From: Shewanella sp. VB17
GTDB lineage: Bacteria; Pseudomonadota; Gammaproteobacteria; Enterobacterales; Shewanellaceae
Direction: 5' to 3'
Assembly (NCBI RefSeq): GCF_013248905.1
Contig: NZ_JABRVS010000001.1
Location: 4,216,001-4,280,000, forward strand
Length of the DNA: 64,000 bases
Shown here: positions 18,009 through 26,563 of the stretch, one piece after another
Layout: every line of letters begins with the position of its first letter
Position numbering within the stretch: the stretch's first letter is position 1
Notes under the pieces: model-generated
Told to the model about the DNA's origin: nothing
Databases searched by the model: none
The model's input: only the letters and a program-made list of their open reading frames with translations
Program-made: the position numbers and the translations under genes

Positions 18009-20000
18009 CTATAGCTTATTAACAGTTGCTACGACATTTTCAACTGTAAAACCAAAGTGCTTCAACAAATCTCCACCAGGTGCAGACTCGCCAAATGTCG
18101 TCATACCGACAACATCACCATCAAAACCAACGTATTTATGCCAAAAGTCCACATGAGCCGCTTCAATAGCAATGCGTTTAGTGACAGTACGGGGTAATAC
18201 ACACTCTTTATAGCTAGCTTCTTGTTTATCAAATTCATTAGTCGAAGGCATAGACACTACGCGCACTTTTTGACCTTGATCTGTTAATACCGCAGCTGAA
18301 TCAACAGCCAGCTGAACTTCACTGCCTGTCGCGATAAGAATAATATCAGGTGTACCAACACAATCCACTAAAATATAACCACCTTTAGCCACGTTGGCTA
18401 GCTGCTCTGCAGTACGCGGCTGCGCCTGTAAACCTTGGCGACTAAAGATTAACGAAGTCGGTGCATCACGACGCTCGATTGCTGACTTCCAAGATACTGC
18501 TGTTTCAGCTGCATCACATGGACGCCAAACTGTCATATTGGGGGTCATGCGCAAATTAGCAAGTTGCTCTATGGGCTGATGAGTTGGACCGTCTTCACCT
18601 TGACCAATTGAATCGTGAGTATAAACAAAAATATTTTGAATTCCCATGAGTGCAGACATACGCACAGCGTTACGGGCGTATTCCATAAACATCATGAAGG
18701 TCGCACCATAATTAATAAAACCACCATGCAGTGATGCGCCATTCATTATACCGCTCATACCGAATTCACGTACACCGTAGTAGATGTAGTTACCGGCAGG
18801 GTCATTTTGAATCCCTTTAGAGCCAGACCATAACGTCAAATTTGAACCAGCGAGGTCAGCAGAACCACCGAGCATTTCAGGTAAAATAGCACCGAATGCA
18901 CCAATGGCATTTTGTGATGCTTTACGACTGGCAATGCCTTCAGCTTTATCTTGAGATTCTTGAATAAAAGCCTGTGCTTTTTCTTCGAAATCGGCAGGCA
19001 ACTCGCCTGTAATAACTCGGCGTTTGTATTCAGCAGCAAGCTCAGGGAATGCCGCTTCATAAGCTGCAAATTTTTCGTTCCAGTTTGCTTCGTTAATCGC
19101 ACCCGTTTCTTTTGCATCCCAACCGGTATAAACATTTTCAGGGATCTCAAAGGCTGCGTGCTCCCAACCAAGGAATTCACGTGCAGCTGCAATTTCCGCA
19201 TCACCCAATGGCGCACCGTGACAGTCATGACTGCCAGACTTGTTTGGTGAGCCAAAACCTATGGTGGTTTTACAACAAATCATCGTGGGTTTATCAGTCA
19301 CAGACTTAGCCGCTTCAATAGCAGTACGGATCGCATCACTGTCATGACCATCGACATTCGCAATAACATGCCAACCATAAGATTCAAAGCGTTTAGGCGT
19401 ATCGTCAGTAAACCAACCTTCTACATGGCCGTCGATAGAGATGCCATTATCATCCCAGAACGTGATTAACTTACCTAGGCCTAAAGTTCCCGCTAATGAA
19501 CAAACCTCGTGTGAGATCCCTTCCATTAAACACCCATCGCCAAGGAAACAATATGTGAAGTGATCAACGATATCATGATCTGGTTGGTTAAACTGAGCCG
19601 CCAATGTCTTCTCAGCAATTGCCATGCCCACGGCATTACTAATGCCTGCACCTAATGGACCCGTGGTCGTTTCCACACCTGGTGTATAGCCATACTCAGG
19701 GTGACCTGGGGTTTTTGAATGCAGCTGACGAAAGTTTTTAAGCTCTTCGATAGGCAATGCGTAACCAGTAAGGTGAAGCAAAGAGTAGATAAGCATAGAG
19801 CCATGGCCGTTTGATAAAATAAAGCGATCACGATCAACCCACTCAGGATTATTCGGGTTGTGCTTAAGGAAGTCATTCCAAAGCACTTCAGCGATGTCAG
19901 CCATTCCCATAGGTGCACCGGGGTGACCTGAATTGGCTTTTTGAACGGCATCCATGGTTAATGCGCGAATAGCGTTTGCGAGTTCTTTACGAGATGACAT
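18009..20000 (-). CDS. tktA: Transketolase
   Basis: The 663-aa thiamine-diphosphate enzyme moves two-carbon units in the non-oxidative pentose phosphate pathway. The start at 20000 is preceded by AGGAGAG; 22 further upstream codons are open but unlikely to be translated. Motifs: KANSGHPGAPMGMAD, GHGSMLIYSLLHL, GDGCLMEGISHE (ThDP/Mg binding), HDSIGQGEDGPTHQP and FGESAPGGDLL. It is divergent from metK, with its own terminator at 17969-18002. Confidence 0.96.
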   Translation of the reverse strand: MSSRKELANAIRALTMDAVQKANSGHPGAPMGMADIAEVLWNDFLKHNPNNPEWVDRDRFILSNGHGSMLIYSLLHLTGYALPIEELKNFRQLHSKTPGHPEYGYTPGVETTTGPLGAGISNAVGMAIAEKTLAAQFNQPDHDIVDHFTYCFLGDGCLMEGISHEVCSLAGTLGLGKLITFWDDNGISIDGHVEGWFTDDTPKRFESYGWHVIANVDGHDSDAIRTAIEAAKSVTDKPTMICCKTTIGFGSPNKSGSHDCHGAPLGDAEIAAAREFLGWEHAAFEIPENVYTGWDAKETGAINEANWNEKFAAYEAAFPELAAEYKRRVITGELPADFEEKAQAFIQESQDKAEGIASRKASQNAIGAFGAILPEMLGGSADLAGSNLTLWSGSKGIQNDPAGNYIYYGVREFGMSGIMNGASLHGGFINYGATFMMFMEYARNAVRMSALMGIQNIFVYTHDSIGQGEDGPTHQPIEQLANLRMTPNMTVWRPCDAAETAVSWKSAIERRDAPTSLIFSRQGLQAQPRTAEQLANVAKGGYILVDCVGTPDIILIATGSEVQLAVDSAAVLTDQGQKVRVVSMPSTNEFDKQEASYKECVLPRTVTKRIAIEAAHVDFWHKYVGFDGDVVGMTTFGESAPGGDLLKHFGFTVENVVATVNKL

Positions 20001-20383
20001 GCTCTCTCCTGCTTGTTTTTTGGGGGGTCTAGAGCAACGAGCACTATATCGATTAGTACAAATCAAACTATCGACGCTCTACGGCAATTTTGGAGCCATA
20101 TTTTCGCCTACATAACCTGTTGACGCAAATGTTTATTGCGCTTATAGTATTTTTCCTCTTTATCGCCAAATAAAACAAATAGATATATTTCTTATCCCCT
20201 CTTAATTTATCCCCTCCTGTAAAACAAAAAACACACATAAATAAAACACACAAACAAAAACACAAAACACTGATTTTAAATAATAAAATCCCACATAAAA
20301 ACACAAAAAAACAGACTTATGGTTACAACTTCAATGAATAATTTGTCATTGGGGGTGATAAGCTGACCATAATGAATTAAAAT
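20001..20383. other. tktA/metK divergent intergenic region
   Basis: About 380 bases upstream of both tktA and the metK operator. The tktA-proximal half is strongly AC-rich on the plus strand (repeated ACACAAA and AAACAC runs at 20220-20315), i.e. a T/G-rich leader on the tktA side. A 78-codon open frame here (20068-20304, minus) is made of this low-complexity DNA and I do not regard it as a gene. Confidence 0.5.
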
Positions 20384-20407
20384 AGCCGTCTAGATGTAGA
20401 TACTTCT
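20384..20407 (+). promoter_or_regulatory. Probable MetJ operator (three tandem met boxes) upstream of metK
   Basis: Three contiguous 8-mers resemble the met box AGACGTCT: AGCCGTCT (20384-20391, 7 of 8), AGATGTAG (20392-20399, 5 of 8) and ATACTTCT (20400-20407, 6 of 8). They lie 116-139 bases upstream of the metK ATG. MetJ with S-adenosylmethionine binds such tandem repeats, and metK is a known MetJ target in enterics. Binding here is inferred. Confidence 0.6.
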
Positions 20408-20522
20408 ATACCCAAACGGCTCATGATCGTGTTTTAGCCTAAGCTGAAGATACATTCGCCACATACTCCGGTTTGATCGCTTGGGTATACATTCAAATTC
20501 TTCAACGACGAGATTTTATACC

Positions 20523-21671
20523 ATGTCAAAGCATTTATTCACCTCTGAGTCTGTCTCAGAAGGTCATCCAGATAAAATCGCCGATCAGATTTCTGACGCG
20601 GTATTAGACGCAATACTAAAACAAGATCCTAAAGCTCGTGTTGCGTGTGAAACATACGTAAAAACCGGCATGGTCATGGTTGGAGGAGAAGTCACCACTT
20701 CTGCCTGGGTCGATATCGAAGAAATAACGCGTAAAACCGTTCGTGACATTGGCTATACTAATTCGGACATGGGATTCGATGCCGATTCTTGTGCCATTCT
20801 AAATGCCATCGGTAAGCAATCGCCAGATATCAATCAAGGTGTTGATAGAGCAGATCCTAAAGAGCAAGGCGCTGGTGATCAAGGACTAATGTTTGGTTAT
20901 GCAAGTAACGAAACTGACGTATTAATGCCAGCACCTATCACCTATGCACATGCCTTAGTTAAACGTCAATCTGAAGTACGTAAAAACAAAACATTACCTT
21001 GGTTACGCCCAGATGCAAAAAGCCAGGTCACATTTGCTTATGAAGACAACAAAATTGTTGGCATTGACGCCATTGTTTTGTCGACTCAGCATTGTGAAGA
21101 TATTGGTCAAAAAGATCTTATCGAAGGCGTGATGGAAACCATCATTAAACCAGTCATTCCTGAACAGTGGTTAACAAAAGACACTAAGTATTTCATTAAC
21201 CCTACAGGTCGTTTTGTTATTGGTGGCCCCATGGGCGATTGTGGTCTTACTGGTCGTAAAATTATCGTTGATACCTATGGTGGTATGGCTCGTCACGGAG
21301 GGGGTGCATTCTCAGGAAAAGATCCATCAAAAGTCGATCGTAGTGCAGCATACGCCGCACGCTATGTTGCTAAAAACATCGTTGCTGCTGGTCTTGCTGA
21401 ACGTTGTGAAATTCAAGTTTCATATGCTATTGGCGTCGCAGAACCCACCTCTATTAACGTAGAAACTTTCGGCACTAACAAGGTTTCTGAAGAACTATTG
21501 ATACAACTTGTCCGCCAACATTTTGATCTACGCCCATACGGTTTAACTGAAATGTTAGATTTAGCTCGCCCAATTTACCAATCTACAGCGGCATATGGTC
21601 ACTTTGGTCGTAATGAGTTCCCATGGGAACGTACCGATAAAGCTGAAGCCTTACGCGCAGACGCCATATAA
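20523..21671 (+). CDS. metK: S-adenosylmethionine synthetase
   Basis: The 382-aa enzyme makes S-adenosylmethionine from methionine and ATP. The ATG at 20523 gives the standard start MSKHLFTSESVSEGHPDK; an upstream in-frame extension to 20481 lacks support. Other motifs: GAGDQGLMFGYA, GRFVIGGPMGDCGLTGRK and GGGAFSGKDPSKVDRS. Expression is probably repressed by MetJ through the boxes at 20384-20407. A strong terminator follows at 21711-21737. Confidence 0.97.
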   Translation: MSKHLFTSESVSEGHPDKIADQISDAVLDAILKQDPKARVACETYVKTGMVMVGGEVTTSAWVDIEEITRKTVRDIGYTNSDMGFDADSCAILNAIGKQSPDINQGVDRADPKEQGAGDQGLMFGYASNETDVLMPAPITYAHALVKRQSEVRKNKTLPWLRPDAKSQVTFAYEDNKIVGIDAIVLSTQHCEDIGQKDLIEGVMETIIKPVIPEQWLTKDTKYFINPTGRFVIGGPMGDCGLTGRKIIVDTYGGMARHGGGAFSGKDPSKVDRSAAYAARYVAKNIVAAGLAERCEIQVSYAIGVAEPTSINVETFGTNKVSEELLIQLVRQHFDLRPYGLTEMLDLARPIYQSTAAYGHFGRNEFPWERTDKAEALRADAI

Positions 21672-21710
21672 TAACAATCAAAATGTGCTCAAATCACAGA
21701 TAGAAAATAA

Positions 21711-21737
21711 AAAACCACCTTACTGGGTGGTTTTTTT
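21711..21737 (+). terminator. Rho-independent terminator after metK
   Basis: AAAACCACC (21711-21719) pairs with GGTGGTTTT starting at 21726, followed by a run of T residues to 21737. Textbook intrinsic terminator 40 bases after the metK stop. Confidence 0.9.
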
Positions 21738-21897
21738 ATGTCATTTTATGAGTGATCCGCACTCTGATTAAGTCACACTACATGTTGGCACAGCTATATT
21801 CAACGACTATAGATTCAAAGCACATTCAAGATGCGGAGTCAGTATATCGAGACGTGGCAGAGTTCAACTCAAGGGGATAGATCATTTAAGGTGACGC

Positions 21898-22449
21898 TTA
21901 GTGATTTTCAACATTAAGCGCCAACAGATAATAATCTCTATCATCAAAAGTAAAAAAATCTAATACCGGCATTGATGCCTTATTGGTATGGGCAGCAAAA
22001 GAAATCATATTATCTTCAGCAATAAAGGTCAGCATAAAGGCATATCGAGCGCTAACAACATCTTTCAATCTTGTTACCATTTGTTCAAAAATGCCTTTTC
22101 CACGATATGCCTTCTGAATCCAAATAGGACCATACTGGCAAGTGTTATCTTGAGTCAACTGAATGCCTTGTAGACTAAACAGACTTAATTGCTTAAGAAT
22201 ATGTCGATAAATAGGCCAATTTTGAAAAAATGACCAAGGACCAGCAATCACATAACCTACAATATTTTGTTTATCTTTAGCGACAACAATCCAGCCATTC
22301 TCAAGCAAATGTTTAAGCTCATCCATCCCAAATGCCTGACCATCAAAAGCATGTGATTGAACTTCGGCGCCTAACTCATCATTAAGATAATGGCGCTCAA
22401 GTCGATGTAATTGCTCAATGTCGTCAAAAGTCGCTAATCGAATGTCCAT
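21898..22449 (-). CDS. GNAT-family N-acetyltransferase
   Basis: The 183-aa protein has the GNAT fold: an N-terminal IRLATFDDIEQLHRLE block, IVGYVIAG (strand 4) and the acetyl-CoA loop KAYRGKGIFEQMV (Q/RxxGxG/A type). Substrate unknown. It sits alone between metK and the GAF/GGDEF-like gene. Confidence 0.82.
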   Translation of the reverse strand: MDIRLATFDDIEQLHRLERHYLNDELGAEVQSHAFDGQAFGMDELKHLLENGWIVVAKDKQNIVGYVIAGPWSFFQNWPIYRHILKQLSLFSLQGIQLTQDNTCQYGPIWIQKAYRGKGIFEQMVTRLKDVVSARYAFMLTFIAEDNMISFAAHTNKASMPVLDFFTFDDRDYYLLALNVENH

Positions 22450-22598
22450 AAAACTGACTCATTTTATATTCCTGTGAGTTGCATTATACAGATATCCATA
22501 CATTGACAGAAGTGGATCTCTATATTTCATCACATTGCTAAAAGTCAGTATAACGACCACAATTAATACCAGTAAACTGTGTCGTACCCTAGGTTTTT

Positions 22599-23525
22599 AT
22601 GCTTCCAGAAAATATTGATACCACTATCAGCCTGCTTGAAAGTGACAATACCCAGCTCAATTTAGTGAGGTGGATGCATCAATGTGAGTTAATGCACCGT
22701 TATTATGAATCTGATGTTGTATTTGTGATTCAGCAAACAGGTCAAGGTTTTGAAATTATCGTCAGCTCAATCCACCAAAATCGCAGTTTTACGACCGGAA
22801 CACTATTTGAACAAAACACGCCTATTTTTCAGCGTCTAGTCAACACCCCACCAGTTGGTCTTAATATTGACTTAACCAATCAAAAAAAAAGCGATTTACC
22901 TAAAGATTTTGATCAAGCTAACAACATATTAACTCGGCCAATATTATGGCCGGATGGTACTCAGTTTGGCTGTATCTGTGTATTAAATTCAAAAACAGAG
23001 GCTAATGCCTTTATGCTTGAGCCATTTCAGGTCTTACTGCAACAAGAACTGTCGCTTTATTGTCAGACTCAACGTATTGAATCTCTGTCGATGAGAGACA
23101 AAGACACTGGCATGTTAAATGAATATGGTTTCATTATGATGGCACCTAGACAACTCAGTTTAGGCCGGCGTTTCGGGGCTCACGCTGGTATTATCTTTTT
23201 TGAATTATTACCGGATCCAACAACCCAAAATATTGAAGAGCACCACAACAGGCTACTCGGCAATATCATTCAAGACACCATACGCACAGCAGATATTGCG
23301 GCACATTATGACGACACACAATTTGTTGTCTTAGTATTTGTCGACTCAGAACGTGACCTTAACTATATATCTCAACGAGTAGAAAAACTTCTCCACCAGC
23401 AAAATGAACACCTCAGCATAGATACTAGCTATAATTTCTTTACTCCAGATTCAGCACTAAAACTCTCACCTATGTTAGAGGAGTCAAAAAGAGGCCTCAG
23501 ATCTGAACAAAAAAAAAGCCACTAA
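22599..23525 (+). CDS. GAF plus degenerate GGDEF protein, PelD-like c-di-GMP receptor candidate
   Basis: The 308-aa cytoplasmic protein has an N-terminal GAF-like region (about 20-150, with ILTRPILWPDGTQFGCICVLN typical of GAF) and a C-terminal GGDEF-fold region (about 160-295) that starts with MRDKDTGMLNEYGF, the usual DxLTGLxNR position. The catalytic GGDEF is replaced by DDTQF (238-242), so cyclase activity is not expected. Five residues upstream is RTAD (229-232), the RxxD spacing of the inhibitory c-di-GMP site. This layout (GAF then dead GGDEF with a kept I-site) is that of PelD, but no pel genes are nearby and no membrane helices are present. I infer a soluble c-di-GMP-binding regulator. 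Confidence 0.7.
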   Translation: MLPENIDTTISLLESDNTQLNLVRWMHQCELMHRYYESDVVFVIQQTGQGFEIIVSSIHQNRSFTTGTLFEQNTPIFQRLVNTPPVGLNIDLTNQKKSDLPKDFDQANNILTRPILWPDGTQFGCICVLNSKTEANAFMLEPFQVLLQQELSLYCQTQRIESLSMRDKDTGMLNEYGFIMMAPRQLSLGRRFGAHAGIIFFELLPDPTTQNIEEHHNRLLGNIIQDTIRTADIAAHYDDTQFVVLVFVDSERDLNYISQRVEKLLHQQNEHLSIDTSYNFFTPDSALKLSPMLEESKRGLRSEQKKSH

Positions 23526-23687
23526 AACATGAATAACAACTAAACCGTGAATGACTAGCAGCATATATCGAAAAATCATCAATTAAACAGATTTCACCTA
23601 TATCAACTAAAAAATACTGATTTAATGCTGCTTATTCTGCACTATAATGGTCACAATGTAACAGCTATATCAATGTAAGGCTCCACC

Positions 23688-24101
23688 ATGTTTATCAAGT
23701 CGTTCATTTTCTCTGTAGCCTTAATCGGCTTAGCTGCTTGTCAAAGCTCTGGAGGAACTCAGATCCAATCCACCGAAATACAAGGAGTCTGGAACATAGA
23801 AACCATTATTGACAGACCCGTTATAGATTATAGTCCAGCACAACTTATTTTTGCTGAAGAGGGCAAGTTTACTGGTAATAATAGCTGTAATAATTTTTTC
23901 GGCAATTACTCTATCAATGAAGGTAATGTACGCCTTATGATTATCGGCAATACGATGAAGGCCTGTGTCGATGCATTAATGGAGCAAGAGCAAAGAGTGA
24001 TGTCAACTATCCCAGAAGTCACGAGTGCCAGTATGTCGCAAGGTAAACTCTTGCTAAAAGATGCCAAAGGTAACACCCAACTAATGTTGAGCAAAGGCTA
24101 A
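23688..24101 (+). CDS. META/HslJ-domain lipoprotein
   Basis: The 137-aa protein has a lipoprotein signal peptide ending LAAC (Cys18), followed by a META domain: GVWNIETI, GKFTGNNSCNNFFGNYSINEGNVRL and MKACVDALMEQEQRVMSTI are the conserved blocks with the paired cysteines. The family (HslJ in E. coli, linked to novobiocin resistance and heat shock) is envelope-located. Stand-alone gene. Confidence 0.85.
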   Translation: MFIKSFIFSVALIGLAACQSSGGTQIQSTEIQGVWNIETIIDRPVIDYSPAQLIFAEEGKFTGNNSCNNFFGNYSINEGNVRLMIIGNTMKACVDALMEQEQRVMSTIPEVTSASMSQGKLLLKDAKGNTQLMLSKG

Positions 24102-24349
24102 CAATGTTAGTACCGCACAGAGCTCAGCGCCATTAGCGTCAGCTCAGTGCGACATTAAATCATCCAGCTCACCTTATTTTGCAAAGAATTTCACTGTTAA
24201 TAAAGTGCACAAATTAACTCAGATATCAATATGAGCCACCGACATATCAGTACTTTCAAAGTTAGCATGCGATAAAGGGCTTTGTCATCCTCAACGGCTG
24301 TAACCTTATCGAACAGTCACATGATAGAACACAAAAAATAGGAATCAAT

Positions 24350-24808
24350 ATGATCATTAGAAAAGGTCAGAAATGTGATCTTAATTCATTAATTCAGTTT
24401 AATTTAGCCATGGCAAAAGAAACCGAAGGTCTTGCTTTAAATAAGGATATATTAGCTAAAGGCGTTAATGCCTTATTGTCACAACCACAAAGAGGCTTCT
24501 ACCTCGTCGCTGAAATTGATGGCGAGATAACGGGATCTCTCATGGTGACATTCGAATGGAGTGATTGGCGTGCTAAGGATTATTACTGGATACAAAGTGT
24601 TTATATTCGCCCACAAAATCGCCGACAAGGTATCTACAATAAACTCTATCAAGCAGTCAAAAAAATAGCTGAAGATAATGATGGCGCTGCAAGCTTCAGA
24701 CTCTATGTAGAGCAAGACAACACTAACGCTCAACGTACGTATGCTGCGCTGGGAATGGAAAAAAGTGACTATCAAATGTATGAAGAAAAAGTATCAATGA
24801 TAAAATAG
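24350..24808 (+). CDS. GNAT-family N-acetyltransferase
   Basis: The 152-aa protein shows the GNAT acetyl-CoA motif RPQNRRQGIYNKLY and a terminal YVEQDNTNAQRTYAALGM (motif B), with an N-terminal IRKGQKCDLNSLIQFN. AGGAA precedes the ATG at 24350. It is convergent with the eCIS operon (132 bases between stops). Substrate unknown. Confidence 0.87.
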   Translation: MIIRKGQKCDLNSLIQFNLAMAKETEGLALNKDILAKGVNALLSQPQRGFYLVAEIDGEITGSLMVTFEWSDWRAKDYYWIQSVYIRPQNRRQGIYNKLYQAVKKIAEDNDGAASFRLYVEQDNTNAQRTYAALGMEKSDYQMYEEKVSMIK

Positions 24809-24940
24809 GGTCGTTTTCAAAAGATAGTGTTCAAAGGTAGTTTCCAAAATTCGGTAGTATTCATAATTCTGTGTTATTTTAGTAAAATGTTCAACAAACA
24901 AGAATGACATAGAATTGCACGCCCGCTCACCGTGTTAGCT

Positions 24941-25966
24941 TTATGCTGGATCCTGACGAATATACCCGCCAAGTAGAGTCGTAATATTAATCATGTCTCC
25001 ATCTAATCTTACTAATTTTACTTTTGCTCCTAAATATTGATTAACTAAAACCGCAGTTTTCGTAGTAATAAGTTGACTTATTTGAGAGTTTTTATCAAAA
25101 ACTGCTAATGCAGCACTGTATTTTCTCACAATATTCAGCCCATCCTTTCTCAATGCTTTATTTGCATCTAAATCCCAATCCTCAGCTGAAACAGCGGATA
25201 AGGCTTCTAAAACAGCCGCAAGTAAACCCACTTCTGTATTTTTAGGAGATAAATTACCTACCCCTCCCTCCTCAAGCTCATTTCCCGTAGAAAACCCTAA
25301 ATTTCCTTCAACAGTGACGCTATCTACATCATAGACCTTCGCTAAGCTTGCTGTTACATCAGCTAATAAAGAAGGCTTGGCAGTGACAAAAGTTTCCCCA
25401 AAAAAACCGCCTTCGGTTTTTCGACTTAACGCAGACATACAAGCTTCAATTTTGACTGCGCCAATGGATTTATTCTTGTGTGCCAGTCCAGTTTTAAGGC
25501 TATTAATCACGCCTGCGACATTCGCCCCCGACAGTGTTCCCCCATGACCATCTTGTAGTATGGCCGGCTCATCCCCTAATGGAGCACGACCATGCGCAAC
25601 AATATATACCTTTTCCTTATCTCCCATAGCATCATACACAGCTTCAGGTACCATTCCTGGAATCGCTTGCACACCAATATCCTCATCTCGAGTTCCATTT
25701 TGTGCATTGGCGATTTTTAATGCGTCTGCAGGGATTGGAGCACTATCACCATATTTCATTGCCAAACACTGCATAACCTCACCTGACATTTTTCTGCTAT
25801 CGCTGCGAACAGCATGACTCATCATTTCTTGTCGTTGAGTGACTTGCAAAAACTCGGGCCTGTTATCTACCAATGCTTCTTGCTTACTATGAATGTTCTT
25901 CTGGACAATAGAATCTTCAGCGGCCCGACTTTTATTTTTTTGTGACTTATCTATCTGTGTACGCAT
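24941..25966 (-). CDS. Predicted eCIS cargo: DNRPE leader plus C80-like cysteine protease domain
   Basis: Last gene of the eCIS operon, 16 bases after the DUF4157 gene; 341 aa, no signal peptide or membrane helix. Residues 1-70 are a polar leader with VDNRPEFLQVTQRQEMM (33-49) and VMQ (64-66), the DNRPE-type leader common on eCIS-associated proteins and thought to guide loading. Residues about 115-230 resemble the autoprocessing cysteine protease domain (peptidase C80, clan CD) of MARTX and large clostridial toxins: a strand ending VYIVAHG (His125), a helix region SGANVAGVINSL, then VKIEACMSAL (Cys176), GGFFGETFV and a helix-strand pair (LLADVTASLAKVYDVDSVTVEG). The His-Cys spacing of 51 residues suits the family. 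The C-terminal 100 residues are helical and unrecognised. Family assignment is by pattern only; activity, target and any inositol-phosphate activation are inferred. Confidence 0.68.
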   Translation of the reverse strand: MRTQIDKSQKNKSRAAEDSIVQKNIHSKQEALVDNRPEFLQVTQRQEMMSHAVRSDSRKMSGEVMQCLAMKYGDSAPIPADALKIANAQNGTRDEDIGVQAIPGMVPEAVYDAMGDKEKVYIVAHGRAPLGDEPAILQDGHGGTLSGANVAGVINSLKTGLAHKNKSIGAVKIEACMSALSRKTEGGFFGETFVTAKPSLLADVTASLAKVYDVDSVTVEGNLGFSTGNELEEGGVGNLSPKNTEVGLLAAVLEALSAVSAEDWDLDANKALRKDGLNIVRKYSAALAVFDKNSQISQLITTKTAVLVNQYLGAKVKLVRLDGDMINITTLLGGYIRQDPA

Positions 25967-25982
25967 ACCTCAAACCTTTACC

Positions 25983-26501
25983 TTATCCCCCTCGTAGCGC
26001 CTTATCGCCCATCGAGGTTGCTTCGCTCTCTAGGCTGGCATTGTCGTTCACCGCCATGCCTGCAATACTGGTTGTTGCTTGTACTCGACCTTGCGCTTGC
26101 TGTACCACGTGACCTAACTCATGAGGTAAATGCTGCTCCTGCCCCGCCCCTAAATGAATGTCACTGCCCTGAGCATAGGCATGCGCTTGTACCGCTGCAG
26201 GTTTTGGTGAATTATAATGAACATTGACATGATTTAAACTCATGCCCGACAGGTTTTCCATACCAGATTTAAGTTTATCAGGCAGGCCGGTACGATTATC
26301 CTTCCGTTGAATAGGGGCCTGTTGAGACAGCTTTTCTTCGTCTTCTAAGTTGTCTTTTAGCTGCATAAGTTGTTGAGTCTGGCTACGATTATCAGCAATG
26401 GTTAGTGTAGCTTGTGCTGGTAAAGTTATGCCACTTTTATCACATCGAGTCTGATGTTGGCTGACGTTATTCACTTGCTTTTTTGGCATCAAAATCGACA
26501 T
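25983..26501 (-). CDS. eCIS-associated DUF4157 protein (HELGH metallopeptidase-like)
   Basis: The 172-aa protein has a disordered N-terminal leader (1-70) containing IADNRSQTQQLMQ and APIQRKDNR, then the DUF4157 eCIS core domain (about 71-170): GLPDKLKSGMENLSGMSL, VHYNSPKPAAVQAHAYAQGSDIHLGAGQ, LPHELGHVVQQAQGRV (HELGH at 127-131) and the LESEA block that could give a third zinc ligand. There is no extra toxin domain after it, so it is DUF4157 alone. The ATG at 26501 is preferred because CGGAG stands 8 bases upstream; a GTG at 26510 overlaps that site. DUF4157 proteins are strongly associated with eCIS clusters as cargo or loading factors. Confidence 0.88.
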   Translation of the reverse strand: MSILMPKKQVNNVSQHQTRCDKSGITLPAQATLTIADNRSQTQQLMQLKDNLEDEEKLSQQAPIQRKDNRTGLPDKLKSGMENLSGMSLNHVNVHYNSPKPAAVQAHAYAQGSDIHLGAGQEQHLPHELGHVVQQAQGRVQATTSIAGMAVNDNASLESEATSMGDKALRGG

Positions 26502-26563
26502 GACTTTCACTCCGTGTTTATATACTAAATATCACTAAATCTGTACTCATCTAATAGCTCGTA

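Noticed and set aside
18836..19255. 139-codon minus-strand frame inside tktA
   Set aside because: Out-of-frame shadow of transketolase with no recognisable domain.
20068..20304. 78-codon minus-strand frame upstream of tktA
   Set aside because: Made of Cys/Phe-rich low-complexity sequence from AC-rich intergenic DNA; likely promoter and leader region.
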